64,000 nucleotides of DNA from Acidisoma sp. L85 (GTDB lineage Bacteria > Pseudomonadota > Alphaproteobacteria > Acetobacterales > Acetobacteraceae), in NCBI RefSeq assembly GCF_009765865.1, contig NZ_LMUQ01000084.1, forward strand, positions 18,395-82,394, read 5' to 3'. Below, in pieces: positions 28,739 to 36,988 of the stretch. The stretch's first letter is position 1, and each line of letters begins with the position of its first letter. Both the position numbers and the translations under genes were made by a program. The notes below the pieces were generated by a model, which saw nothing but the letters and a program-made list of their open reading frames with translations, searched no databases and was not told where the DNA came from.

Positions 28739-29554
28739 TCAGAACTCCGGAAACGTCTCCGCCAGGCGGCCGCCTTGGCGCAAAGGCGCGATGTGGCGCG
28801 CCAGGCCCGTTGTGTCGTCGGTTTCGAGGAAGACTCCCGACAGCGTGGCGGGGCCTTCCGCGGGTTGCAGGCGCTCGCCGGGCATCTTCTTCCAGAAACG
28901 CTCGATCGCCGGCTGCTTGCCCATGCCGATGACGCCGTCATAGGAGCCGCACATCCCGGCATCGGTCATGAAGCCAGTGCCGCCGGGCAGGATCTGATGG
29001 TCGGCGGTGGGGACATGCGTGTGGGTGCCGACGACGAGGGAGAGACGGCCGTCGAAGCTATGGGCATAGGCGGCCTTCTCGCTGGTCGCCTCGGCATGAA
29101 AGTCGCAGATGATGGCCTGCACCGTGGCGCCGAGCTTGTGACGGGTCAGCAGATCCTCGGTGGCGCGGAAGGGGCAGTCCAGCGCCTCCATGAACAGGCG
29201 GCCCATGGCGTTGAGCACCAAAGCGCGGCGGCCGTCGCCCAAGGTCAGCAACACGCTGCCCGCGCCGGGCGTGGCCGGGGGAAAGTTGATGGGGCGGATC
29301 AGCCGCTTCTCGGTCGCGATGAAGGGGATGATCTCCCGCCGGTCCCAGGCGTGGTTGCCGAGGGTGAGCACATCCGCCCCGGCCTCGAACAGCGCACGCG
29401 CCATCTCGGGGGCGAGGCCGAAGCCGTGGGACGCGTTCTCGGCATTGACGATGGCGAGGTCGAGCCGCAGCCGGCGGCGCAGCTCGGGCAGGGCGGCGGC
29501 CACGGCATCGCGCCCGACGCGGCCGACGATATCGCCCAGAAACAAAATCCGCAT
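28739..29554 (-). CDS. YmdB-family metallophosphoesterase (TIGR00282)
   Basis: The product is 271 residues. Metal-binding motifs are in order: LFLGDIVGRVGRDAV, GNHAWDRREI, FHAEATSEK and GTHTHVPTADHQ. Family members hydrolyse cyclic nucleotides such as 2',3'-cAMP. It ends a minus-strand group zapA, 6S RNA, 5-FTHF cyclo-ligase and this gene; gene order is common in alphaproteobacteria. Confidence 0.9.
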   Translation of the reverse strand: MRILFLGDIVGRVGRDAVAAALPELRRRLRLDLAIVNAENASHGFGLAPEMARALFEAGADVLTLGNHAWDRREIIPFIATEKRLIRPINFPPATPGAGSVLLTLGDGRRALVLNAMGRLFMEALDCPFRATEDLLTRHKLGATVQAIICDFHAEATSEKAAYAHSFDGRLSLVVGTHTHVPTADHQILPGGTGFMTDAGMCGSYDGVIGMGKQPAIERFWKKMPGERLQPAEGPATLSGVFLETDDTTGLARHIAPLRQGGRLAETFPEF

Positions 29555-29593
29555 CGCGCTCCCTCTCAGGCGGCGCGCGAGCGGCCGTGGGCC

Positions 29594-30175
29594 TCAGCCA
29601 AAATGGCGCAGCCCCAGCTCAGTCGCGACCGCGTGCAGGGGCGCGTCATAGGGGCCGGAGGGCAGGCTGTCGAATTCCTGCGCGGCGAAGGCGCAGCCAT
29701 AGCGCCAGGCTCCCGGCAGTGCCGCGATGGTGCGGTCGTAATAGCCGCCGCCATAGCCGAGCCGGGTGCCCTGGCGGTCAAAGCCGAGCAGCGGCATGAG
29801 CAGCAGGTCGGGGATCAGCCTGGCGCCGTCTGGATGGCTCGTGCCGAAGCGGCCTGTGCTGAGTTCCGTCTCGGGGTGCCATTCGTGGAAGGTCAGGGGA
29901 TGGCCCCGCCGGCCGGTGACGGGGAGGCAAATGCGCTGGCGGCGGTCATGCAGCGCATGGAGAAGCGGCCGGATGTCGATCTCCTCCGGCAGCGGCCAGA
30001 AGCCGCCGACGATATGGGCGGAACGGAGTTTGGGGTCGTCGAAGAGGTTGGCCGCAAGGAGTGTGCCGAGCGCGGGATCGATGCCCAATCGCCGGGCTCG
30101 CGCGACATGTCGGGCGGCGGTTTTGGCTTCGGCGATAGCTTCCGGCTCGATGGGCGGAGGGAACGGCTGCTTCAA
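29594..30175 (-). CDS. 5-formyltetrahydrofolate cyclo-ligase
   Basis: The product is 193 residues. The C-terminal signature LGYGGGYYDRTIA is diagnostic for the family. It converts 5-formyl-THF to 5,10-methenyl-THF with ATP. It lies directly downstream of the 6S RNA gene, the widely conserved ssrS-ygfA arrangement. Confidence 0.92.
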   Translation of the reverse strand: MKQPFPPPIEPEAIAEAKTAARHVARARRLGIDPALGTLLAANLFDDPKLRSAHIVGGFWPLPEEIDIRPLLHALHDRRQRICLPVTGRRGHPLTFHEWHPETELSTGRFGTSHPDGARLIPDLLLMPLLGFDRQGTRLGYGGGYYDRTIAALPGAWRYGCAFAAQEFDSLPSGPYDAPLHAVATELGLRHFG

Positions 30176-30210
30176 TCAGCCGGGCCTATCGAACGAAGAT
30201 CGAGGAAAGT

Positions 30211-30372
30211 GCGGAGCCGCCTCGGCCGGTGGCATATGCATCCTCCCAAGGCCTGCTTGTGCAGGTGGGGGCCAGTTAGCCTGACCAGGATCAGACCAGC
30301 GCCAGCTCCCGAGGGAGTTGCTTATCGGCCCTGGGGATGTCTTGCCTGTCGAACCAGGAAGCCCCGCCCGCC
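30211..30372 (-). ncRNA. ssrS: 6S RNA
   Basis: The region between zapA and the cyclo-ligase carries 6S hallmarks on the minus strand: GGGCCGATAAGC, the CTCCCTCGGGAG hairpin, and CCCCCACCTG ... CAGGCCTTGGGAGGATGC. Closing-stem pairs are visible: GGCA with TGCC, CATCC with GGATG, CCTGGT with ACCGG, and GCTTC with GAGGC. 6S RNA mimics an open promoter and binds sigma70 RNA polymerase in stationary phase. Ends are estimated from pairing and may be off by 10-15 bases. Confidence 0.85.
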
Positions 30373-30376
30373 ATAG

Positions 30377-30700
30377 TTAGGCGCGTTCGAGGGCTGCCGC
30401 AATGTCTTCCGCACGCTCCGCCAGGCGGCGGACGGCATCGCCGATCTGCGGATCCGCCGTGGCCGTGTGACCGTTCTGGTGTGGCTGATTGGCGAGGAAG
30501 GCGTCCTTGTCGTGCAGCTCATCGGCCATCAGCAGCGACACCAGAACCAGGAGCCGGGCTTCGCCGGTCTGGCCCAAAGCCTTGATACCGTCGATGCGCT
30601 TCTGCACCTCGCGGCCCATGGCCTCGAGGTGCCGTTCCTGACCGTCCTCGCAGCCGACGACATAGGAATAGCCGTTGATGAGAAGGGTAACTTGTCCCAT
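30377..30700 (-). CDS. zapA: Cell division protein ZapA
   Basis: The product is 107 residues. The N-terminal pattern VTLLINGYSYVVGCEDGQERHL fits ZapA, and the helical part (LVSLLMADELHD) forms the dimer. ZapA cross-links FtsZ filaments. It is 6 bases after a small coiled-coil gene and just before the 6S RNA. Confidence 0.9.
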   Translation of the reverse strand: MGQVTLLINGYSYVVGCEDGQERHLEAMGREVQKRIDGIKALGQTGEARLLVLVSLLMADELHDKDAFLANQPHQNGHTATADPQIGDAVRRLAERAEDIAAALERA

Positions 30701-30706
30701 GGCGGC

Positions 30707-30961
30707 CTATCCGTTCCGCTCGATGCCGAGCGCGTTGCGCAAGCCGCCGATGATCTCGTCGATCTTGAGCACGGCTTCGTCGTGGTTGGATGCGGGCGCC
30801 CAGGGCTGGGTCTTGTCGGCGCTGTCGCGGGGCGCCGGCCTGCTTTCGGGCTCGGCGGCCGGTTGCGGCGCGGGCGGTCGTCGTCGCGCGGCCTGAGCGA
30901 TGCGCTCGAGCGCCGCCTCCAGACGCCGCAGGTTGGCGCTTGTATCCCCGGTTTCCGACAT
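30707..30961 (-). CDS. Small conserved hypothetical upstream of zapA
   Basis: The product is 84 residues: a helical N-terminus (NLRRLEAALERIAQAARR), a Pro/Ala-rich linker, and a helical C-terminus (KIDEIIGGLRNALG). Small proteins of the DUF4164 kind occupy this position in many alphaproteobacteria; I infer membership from position and helical pattern only. A role with ZapA in division is possible but unproven. Confidence 0.7.
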   Translation of the reverse strand: MSETGDTSANLRRLEAALERIAQAARRRPPAPQPAAEPESRPAPRDSADKTQPWAPASNHDEAVLKIDEIIGGLRNALGIERNG

Positions 30962-31125
30962 CCGTCTAACGTGCCGCCCTTCGTAACACTCTCGTAAGTC
31001 AGCACAGGTCGGGCCGGAGGCGTCAAGGATGAAGGCCGGTGTTTGAGCACGTCATAAAGGATCGGCCCCAGACGTGATCTCGCGGCGAGGCGGGGCTAGG
31101 ATGCGGCGGGTCGGCGGCTGGTGTC

Positions 31126-31548
31126 GTGGAAGGACCTGAGAACGTGGCGCCCAAGCTTCCGCCTGCCGTCATTATCCATGGGCTAGCCGATGCGCGGGAC
31201 GCTTTGGCCCTGGGTCTTCCCCTTACTCTGCTCTCCGCGCCGGGCGCGGCGGTGTATGCGGGGGTCGGGTGGTGGATTGCGCTGATTGCGGCGGCGCATG
31301 CCGAGCATCCTCACCCTGCCTTTACCGACATTCTCGATTGCGCCGACTCCCCTGGCCGGGCGGCGGAGGCGATACGGGAAGGCCAGCGGCAGGTTGTTCT
31401 GGTCGGCACACCTCGGCTGCTTCTTGAACGTGTTGAGGCGCTCGCCGCCGAATGCGGCGCGGTGGTGCTGGCGGAGGCACCGCCGGCGCTTGATCTCGCG
31501 CAGCCGGGGGCGCGGCGGCGGCTCGCCGGGTGGCTAGGGCCAACGTGA
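31126..31548 (+). CDS. Conserved hypothetical protein
   Basis: The product is 140 residues from GTG 31126, or 134 from GTG 31144. It has alternating hydrophobic strands and helices (PAVIIHGLADARDALALG, VVLVGTPRLLLERVEALAAE) resembling a small alpha/beta fold. No catalytic motif is seen. It is divergent from the zapA group and 152 bases before thiE. Confidence 0.65.
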   Translation: MEGPENVAPKLPPAVIIHGLADARDALALGLPLTLLSAPGAAVYAGVGWWIALIAAAHAEHPHPAFTDILDCADSPGRAAEAIREGQRQVVLVGTPRLLLERVEALAAECGAVVLAEAPPALDLAQPGARRRLAGWLGPT

Positions 31549-31700
31549 CATGGAGAGCGATTTCGCCTAGGTCTTCGCCCCCGGATGCGCCCGATTTTGG
31601 GCCAAGAAGCGCTGAGAATTGCCATGCAGGTCACCGTCCCCATTAAGCGCCTGCGCGACGAAGCCCTTGGCTTTACCCCCCTGCGGGTTGTTGCCTCGGC

Positions 31701-32345
31701 ATGAGCGACGGGGCGGGCTGCCGGCTGTATCTGGTCACGCCGCCGAAGCTCGACCCGGCGGCCTTCGCCGATATCCTGGCGGCGGCGCTGGATGCCGGGG
31801 ATGTCGGCGCGCTGCAACTGCGGCTGAAGGATCTCTCGGACGACGCGCTGCGGCGGGCGGTCGATGTGCTTCGGCCAGTCGCGCAATCCCGCAATGTTGC
31901 CTTCCTTCTCAACGACCGGCCCGATCTGGCGCGAGAGATGGGCTGCGACGGTGCCCATGTCGGGCAGACGGATACGCCCGTGGCCGAGGCGCGGCGGCTG
32001 CTGGGAAAGGATCTGACGCTTGGGGTTTCCTGCCACGGCAGCCGGGATCTCGCCATGACGGCGGGCGAGGCGGGCGCGGATTACGTGGCCTTTGGCGCTT
32101 TCTTTCGTAGCGGCACGAAGACCGAAGCCGAGATCGAGGCCGAGCCAGAGGTGCTGACCTGGTGGAGCGATGTCATGGAACTGCCGACGGTGGCGATCGG
32201 CGGCATCACTCCGGCGAATTGCGTTCCGCTGGTGCAGGCTGGCGCCGATTTCCTGGCGGTCGTCAGCGCGGTTTGGGACCACCCGGACGGCCCGGCCGCA
32301 GGCGTGCGCGCGATGAACGCGGCGATCGCGGCGGCTGACGCATAA
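31701..32345 (+). CDS. thiE: Thiamine phosphate synthase
   Basis: The product is 214 residues with a TIM-barrel ThiE pattern: [42 protein letters not shown], and [10 protein letters not shown] near the C-terminus. It joins the pyrimidine and thiazole phosphates to thiamine phosphate. No other thiamine gene and no TPP riboswitch is visible beside it, so the reaction is assigned from motifs only. Confidence 0.88.
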   Translation: MSDGAGCRLYLVTPPKLDPAAFADILAAALDAGDVGALQLRLKDLSDDALRRAVDVLRPVAQSRNVAFLLNDRPDLAREMGCDGAHVGQTDTPVAEARRLLGKDLTLGVSCHGSRDLAMTAGEAGADYVAFGAFFRSGTKTEAEIEAEPEVLTWWSDVMELPTVAIGGITPANCVPLVQAGADFLAVVSAVWDHPDGPAAGVRAMNAAIAAADA

Positions 32346-32393
32346 ATATATGTTTATGCGCGGTTGGCTGAACCGGGTCGCTGGTGTCCTTTT

Positions 32394-32500
32394 CCCCTCC
32401 CTGCAAGGGAGGGGTTAGGGGTGGGTTGGTCCGGGCGCCGAAGCCTTGCGTATCGCCGCGCCCCAGTACCCACCCCCAGCCCCTCCCTTGCAGGGAGGGG
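32394..32500. repeat. Long inverted repeat with CCCCTCCCTGCAAGGGAGGGG arms
   Basis: The left arm (from 32394) and the right arm (to 32500) are each self-complementary around TGCA, and they are inverted copies of each other for about 33 bases with roughly three mismatches. The centre is unrelated. Similar GC-rich palindromes occur in many alphaproteobacteria. It lies between thiE and pyrD, which are co-directional. Confidence 0.85.
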
Positions 32501-32533
32501 AGTAACGATTAGCCGCCCGTCTGGTTCCCCGGC

Positions 32534-33595
32534 GTGCTGACCAAGCTCGCCATGCCCCTGTTGCGGTGTCTCGATCCGGAGCGCGCGCATCGTCTTGGCT
32601 TGAGGGCACTCACCGCTGGTCTCGTTCCTCATTCCGATGTCGTAGACAGCGGTTCGCTGGCGACCGAGGTGGCGGGTCTGCGCTTTGCCAATCCGATCGG
32701 TCTGGCAGCCGGCTTCGACAAGGATGCGGTGGCCGCAGTCCCGTTGGCGGGTCTCGGTTTCGGCTTTGTCGAGGTCGGCACCGTGACGCCCCGCCCGCAG
32801 GCGGGCAATCCGCGCCCCCGGCAATTCCGGCTGGCCGAGGATGTCGCCGTCATCAATCGCATGGGCTTCAACAACGGCGGCATCGACGCCTATGCGCGGA
32901 GGCTCGGCGCCCTGCCCCGCCCGCATCCGGTGCCGATCGGCGCCAATCTCGGCGTGAACAAAGACGGCGCGGAGCCCGAGCGCGACTACTCTGCGCTCCT
33001 CGCGCGGGTCGCGCCTTTCGCGGACTACGTCGTCGTCAACGTGTCTTCGCCCAATACGCCGGGCCTGCGCGACCTTCAAAGCGAGGCGCGGCTGGCCGCC
33101 ATCCTCGGTGCCATGCGCGCGGCCGTGCCGGATTCGCCGCCGCTGTTCGTGAAGCTGGCGCCCGATCTTTCGCATGAGGGCCTGGCGGCGGTGGTCGAGG
33201 TGGCGGTCGCGGCGGGTGTCGCCGGGCTCATCCTGACCAACACCACGACCAGCCGGCCAACGGGCCTGCGCTCCGCGATGGCGCGCGAGATCGGCGGGCT
33301 TTCGGGACGGCCGCTTATGGGTCTCTCGACGCGCGTGCTGGCGCGGGCCTTCCTGCTCGCGCGGGGGAGGCTGGCGCTGATCGGTGTCGGCGGTGTCGAG
33401 AGCGGCGCCGATGCGATGACCAAGATCCGCGCCGGGGCCAGCCTGGTGCAGCTTTATACGGCCTTCGCCTATCACGGCCCCGCCCTCATCCCGCTTATCA
33501 AGCGGGACCTGGTGCGCGCCTTGGCGACGGCCGGCTACCAGACTATCAGCGCGGCCGTGGGCACCGATGCCGAGCGGCTGGCCGAGGAGGCGTGA
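32534..33595 (+). CDS. pyrD: Dihydroorotate dehydrogenase (quinone), class 2
   Basis: The product is 353 residues from a GTG start. A membrane-associating helix begins the protein (residues 1-20). FMN-barrel motifs follow: FANPIGLAAGFDKD, FVEVGTVTPRPQ, VVNVSSPNTPGLR (with the class 2 catalytic serine), KLAPD and GVGGVESGADA. It oxidises dihydroorotate to orotate in pyrimidine synthesis. The next gene overlaps its stop. Confidence 0.95.
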   Translation: MLTKLAMPLLRCLDPERAHRLGLRALTAGLVPHSDVVDSGSLATEVAGLRFANPIGLAAGFDKDAVAAVPLAGLGFGFVEVGTVTPRPQAGNPRPRQFRLAEDVAVINRMGFNNGGIDAYARRLGALPRPHPVPIGANLGVNKDGAEPERDYSALLARVAPFADYVVVNVSSPNTPGLRDLQSEARLAAILGAMRAAVPDSPPLFVKLAPDLSHEGLAAVVEVAVAAGVAGLILTNTTTSRPTGLRSAMAREIGGLSGRPLMGLSTRVLARAFLLARGRLALIGVGGVESGADAMTKIRAGASLVQLYTAFAYHGPALIPLIKRDLVRALATAGYQTISAAVGTDAERLAEEA

Positions 33596-34446
33596 CCACC
33601 ATGGACCACCTTGCCGGAATGGCGCCGCTCGCGCCGCGCTACGAGGGTTTCATCCTCGACCTCTGGGGCGTCATTCATGACGGGGTGCGGCCCTATCCCG
33701 GCGCGGTGAAGGTGATGGAGCGGCTGCGCGCCCGTGACCGCCGCGTCGTGCTGCTGTCCAACGCGCCACGCCGCGCCATCGCGGTGGCGCGGGGGATGAC
33801 GGCCATGGGTATCCCGCCGGAACTCTATGATGGCGTGATGACCAGCGGCGAGGCGATCTACGAGGGGCTGTTCACCCGCGCCGATCCCTGGTTCGCGCGC
33901 CTCGGACGCCGCGCCTTCTGGCTCGGGCCGCCGCGCGACCTGCCATTGCTCGAAGGGCTCGACATCGACATCGCCCTGCGCCCCGAGGATGCCGATTTCG
34001 TCCTCAATATCGGCGCCGACGAGGCCGTCAGCGCCACGGAGATCGCGCCCCATGTGCCGGCGCTGGAAGCCTGCCGCCGCGCCGAACTGCCCATGCTCTG
34101 CGCCAATCCCGATCTGGTCATCGTACGGGAGGGTCAGCGCATTCTCTGCGCCGGCGCGCTGGCGGAGGTCTATGCGGGGATGGGCGGCGAGGTGGTGCAG
34201 CGCGGCAAGCCGGATGCCGCCATCTATCCGCCAACATTGGCCCTGCTCGGCGTGCCGCCCGAGCGCGTGCTGGTGGTGGGAGACGCGCTGCGGACCGATA
34301 TCGCCGGTGCCGCGGCGGTCGGGCTGGAGTCCTGCTGGGTGCTCGGCGGCATCCATGATCTGGTGGGCCGTACGGCCGAAGCTGAGGCCGAGGCGGCGGC
34401 CGCCGGGCTGGCGCCGATAGCGACGATCCCCAGCTTCGTCTGGTAG
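33592..34446 (+). CDS. HAD-superfamily phosphatase (TIGR01459 type)
   Basis: The product is 284 residues from GTG 33592, overlapping pyrD by 4 bases; ATG 33601 is an alternative. HAD motifs are visible: GFILDLWGVIHDG (motif I; first Asp nucleophile), LLSNAPR (motif II), and GKPDAAIY with VVGDALRTDIAGA (motifs III and IV). The NagD-like cap class dephosphorylates small sugars or nucleotides. Substrate unknown. Confidence 0.9.
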   Translation: MTTMDHLAGMAPLAPRYEGFILDLWGVIHDGVRPYPGAVKVMERLRARDRRVVLLSNAPRRAIAVARGMTAMGIPPELYDGVMTSGEAIYEGLFTRADPWFARLGRRAFWLGPPRDLPLLEGLDIDIALRPEDADFVLNIGADEAVSATEIAPHVPALEACRRAELPMLCANPDLVIVREGQRILCAGALAEVYAGMGGEVVQRGKPDAAIYPPTLALLGVPPERVLVVGDALRTDIAGAAAVGLESCWVLGGIHDLVGRTAEAEAEAAAAGLAPIATIPSFVW

Positions 34447-34489
34447 GACGGCGCCAAAGCAAGAAGCCACCGCCGCGGGGAGAACGAGT

Positions 34490-36109
34490 TTGCGCCACGT
34501 CCTGATCGCCACCGGCTTGGTCTGCGGCCTGCTCGCGGGTTCCGCCGCCCATGCGCGGGAGCCCGATCCGCTGCCGCCATCCGTGATCTTCGGTTCGCTC
34601 TATAGCGCCGTCGAGCTGGGACATGTCTTCGCCGACCAGAAGACCTTCGCCGACGCGATTCCGAAGGAGGCGCCGGATGCGATTCTGGCCGACTACGCTG
34701 CGCAGAAGGACGCGGCCGGTTTCGATCTGCACGCCTTTGTCGCCGCGCATTTCACGCCGCCGGTGCTGAAGACGGTCTCCTACAACCGGCGGAAGGACGA
34801 GACGGTCAGCGAATACATCACCGATCTCTGGACCCTGCTGCGGCGCCCGGCCGATGAAGGCGAGCGCTATTCCTCGCTGCTGCCTCTGCCGGCGCCCTAT
34901 ATCGTGCCGGGCGGCCGCTTCAGCGAAATCTATTACTGGGACACGTATTTCACCATGCTCGGCCTGGAACAGGACGGGCAGACCGAGCTGGCCGAAGACA
35001 TGGTGCGCAACATCGCCGCCCTGATCCAGCGCTATGGCCACATGCCGAACGGCAATCGCAGCTACTACCTCAGCCGCTCCCAGCCGCCGTTCTTCTCCTG
35101 CATGGTCGATCTGCTTTCCGCTCCCAAGGATCTCAAAGGCCGCGCGGCGCTCTATGCGACCTACCTCCCTGCGATGCAGGCGGAGGAGGATTACTGGATG
35201 GAGGGCGCGGATGCGCTGGAGCCCGGCAAGGCCACCCGCAATGCTGTGCGGCTGGCCGACGGCACACTCCTCAACCGCTATTGGGACGAGCGGGATACGC
35301 CGCGTGACGAATCCTATGCCGAGGACGTGGCGACTGCCGCGACCACGCATCGCCCCCCCGCCGAGGTCTACCGTGACCTGCGCGCGGGGGCGGAATCCGG
35401 CTGGGATTATAGCTCGCGCTGGTTCGCCGACGGCCATAGCCTCGCCACGCTGCATACCACCGAGATTCTTCCGGTCGATCTCAACAGCGAATTGTTCCAC
35501 CTCGAAAGCGCCCTCGCCTATGGCTACCGCCTGACCAATCAGATGGCGGAGAGCGCCAAATACCGCGACCTCGCCGCCAAGCGCGCCGAGGCGATCCGGC
35601 AGTTGATGTGGGATCAGAACGGAGGCGACTTCACCGATTACGATTGGGTGGCCGGGAAGCAGACGGGCGTGCTCTCGGCCGCGACTCTCGTGCCGCTGTT
35701 CTTCCACGTCGCGACCACCGAACAAGCGCGTGCCGTGGCGACGACGGTGGCGGCGAAGCTGCTCGGTCCTGGCGGGCTGCGCACCACGACGGCTGCCACC
35801 GGCCAGCAATGGGACGCGCCGAATGGCTGGGCGCCCTTGCAGTGGATGGGCATCGATGGGCTGTCCTCCTACGGCTCGGAGGCATTGGCCCGGCAGATCG
35901 CGGGGCGCTGGGAGACCCGGGTCGTCGCCGGCTTCGCCAATGACGGCGTGCTGGTCGAGAAATACAACGTCGATACCAACGAGGTCGCGAAGCGCGCGGG
36001 CGGCGGCGAATACAAGCTGCAAGTCGGCTTCGGCTGGACCAATGGAGTCTTGGCGGCGCTGCTCGCGCGCTATCCCGTGGCCTCGGCGGATACGACTCCC
36101 AAGCAGTGA
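34490..36109 (+). CDS. treA: Periplasmic trehalase, GH37
   Basis: The product is 539 residues from a TTG start behind GGGGAGA. A signal peptide covers about residues 1-22 (ending AAHA). GH37 signatures are PGGRFSEIYYWDTYFTMLGL and QQWDAPNGWAPLQWMG, with the catalytic Asp and Glu positions of the family. It splits trehalose into two glucose molecules in the periplasm. The next gene overlaps by 4 bases (GTGA). Confidence 0.93.
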   Translation: MRHVLIATGLVCGLLAGSAAHAREPDPLPPSVIFGSLYSAVELGHVFADQKTFADAIPKEAPDAILADYAAQKDAAGFDLHAFVAAHFTPPVLKTVSYNRRKDETVSEYITDLWTLLRRPADEGERYSSLLPLPAPYIVPGGRFSEIYYWDTYFTMLGLEQDGQTELAEDMVRNIAALIQRYGHMPNGNRSYYLSRSQPPFFSCMVDLLSAPKDLKGRAALYATYLPAMQAEEDYWMEGADALEPGKATRNAVRLADGTLLNRYWDERDTPRDESYAEDVATAATTHRPPAEVYRDLRAGAESGWDYSSRWFADGHSLATLHTTEILPVDLNSELFHLESALAYGYRLTNQMAESAKYRDLAAKRAEAIRQLMWDQNGGDFTDYDWVAGKQTGVLSAATLVPLFFHVATTEQARAVATTVAAKLLGPGGLRTTTAATGQQWDAPNGWAPLQWMGIDGLSSYGSEALARQIAGRWETRVVAGFANDGVLVEKYNVDTNEVAKRAGGGEYKLQVGFGWTNGVLAALLARYPVASADTTPKQ

Positions 36110-36960
36110 GGGCTGTCGCGGGAGCCCTCGGGCGCATCCCGGTTCCGCTTTGGCCGCTCACGGCGATGATTTCGGTCCAGCTCGGCGGCGCGCTGACAGT
36201 ACCGCTGATGGCTCAGGTTGGCGCGGCGACAACGACCAGCCTGCGGCTGGTCTGGGCGGCGCTGTTCCTGCTGGCGGTGGCACGACCTCGGCTGGGTTCC
36301 GGTAGTGGGCCACGGTTACTTGGCGGCGCCTGCCTCGGTCTGGTCACCGGCGCCATGACGCTGTGCTACTTCGAGGCGGCGGCGCGAATCCCGCTGGGGA
36401 TGGTGACCTCGATCGAGTTCCTCGGTCCTCTCGCGGTTGCCATTGGCGGGTCGCGCAATGCCCGGGACTTGCTTTGGGCTGCGCTGGCCGCCGCCGGTGT
36501 CGCGCTGCTGACGCGGGGTGGCGGGGGCTCCAGCCTTTCCGGCTATGCCTTCGCGGTCGGGGCGGCGGTCTGCTGGGGCTCCTATATCGTGCTCACCCGC
36601 CGGGTCGGCGAGACTTTCAGCGGGTTGCAGGGCCTCACCGTCTCGCTCTGCGTCGCGGCGCTCGTGATGGCGCCGCCGGTGCTTGCCGTCCATTGGCGGT
36701 CGATTGGCCCGGGTCTTGTCATCGCGATGGCGGGTGTCGCGATCCTCAGCCCGTTTCTGCCCTACGCGCTCGAAATGGCGACGCTGCGGCGTATGCAGCC
36801 GCGGCCCTTCGGCATCCTGATGAGCCTGGAGCCCGCGACCTCCGCCGCCATGGGCCTTCTTGTACTCGGCCAGCGCCTCGGGCCGTTGCCGCTGGCCGGT
36901 ATCGCTTGCGTGATGTTGGCGAGCATCGGAGCAGTCGCCGGAACGAACAAAGCAGGTTAG
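36106..36960 (+). CDS. rhtA: RhtA-like EamA exporter
   Basis: The product is 284 residues from a GTG overlapping the trehalase stop. About ten membrane helices and two EamA repeats are seen. The patterns GLVTGAMTLCYFEAAARIPLGM, SIEFLGPLAVA and SLEPATSAAMGLLVLGQ closely follow RhtA, a threonine/homoserine exporter. The substrate is inferred from that likeness. Confidence 0.8.
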   Translation: MRAVAGALGRIPVPLWPLTAMISVQLGGALTVPLMAQVGAATTTSLRLVWAALFLLAVARPRLGSGSGPRLLGGACLGLVTGAMTLCYFEAAARIPLGMVTSIEFLGPLAVAIGGSRNARDLLWAALAAAGVALLTRGGGGSSLSGYAFAVGAAVCWGSYIVLTRRVGETFSGLQGLTVSLCVAALVMAPPVLAVHWRSIGPGLVIAMAGVAILSPFLPYALEMATLRRMQPRPFGILMSLEPATSAAMGLLVLGQRLGPLPLAGIACVMLASIGAVAGTNKAG

Positions 36961-36988
36961 TCTCTCGTCAACGAGCCGAGGAAACCCA

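Noticed and set aside
28619..30376. Plus-strand open frame of 585 codons opposite the phosphodiesterase, cyclo-ligase and 6S genes
   Set aside because: It covers three supported minus-strand features and has shadow-frame composition; no domain is recognisable.
31624..31704. 26-codon ATG frame overlapping the thiE start ([17 protein letters not shown]...)
   Set aside because: Its first residues vaguely recall dUTPase N-termini and it overlaps thiE by ATGA, but it has no clear ribosome site and is too short to judge. It could be a leader ORF; I do not annotate it.
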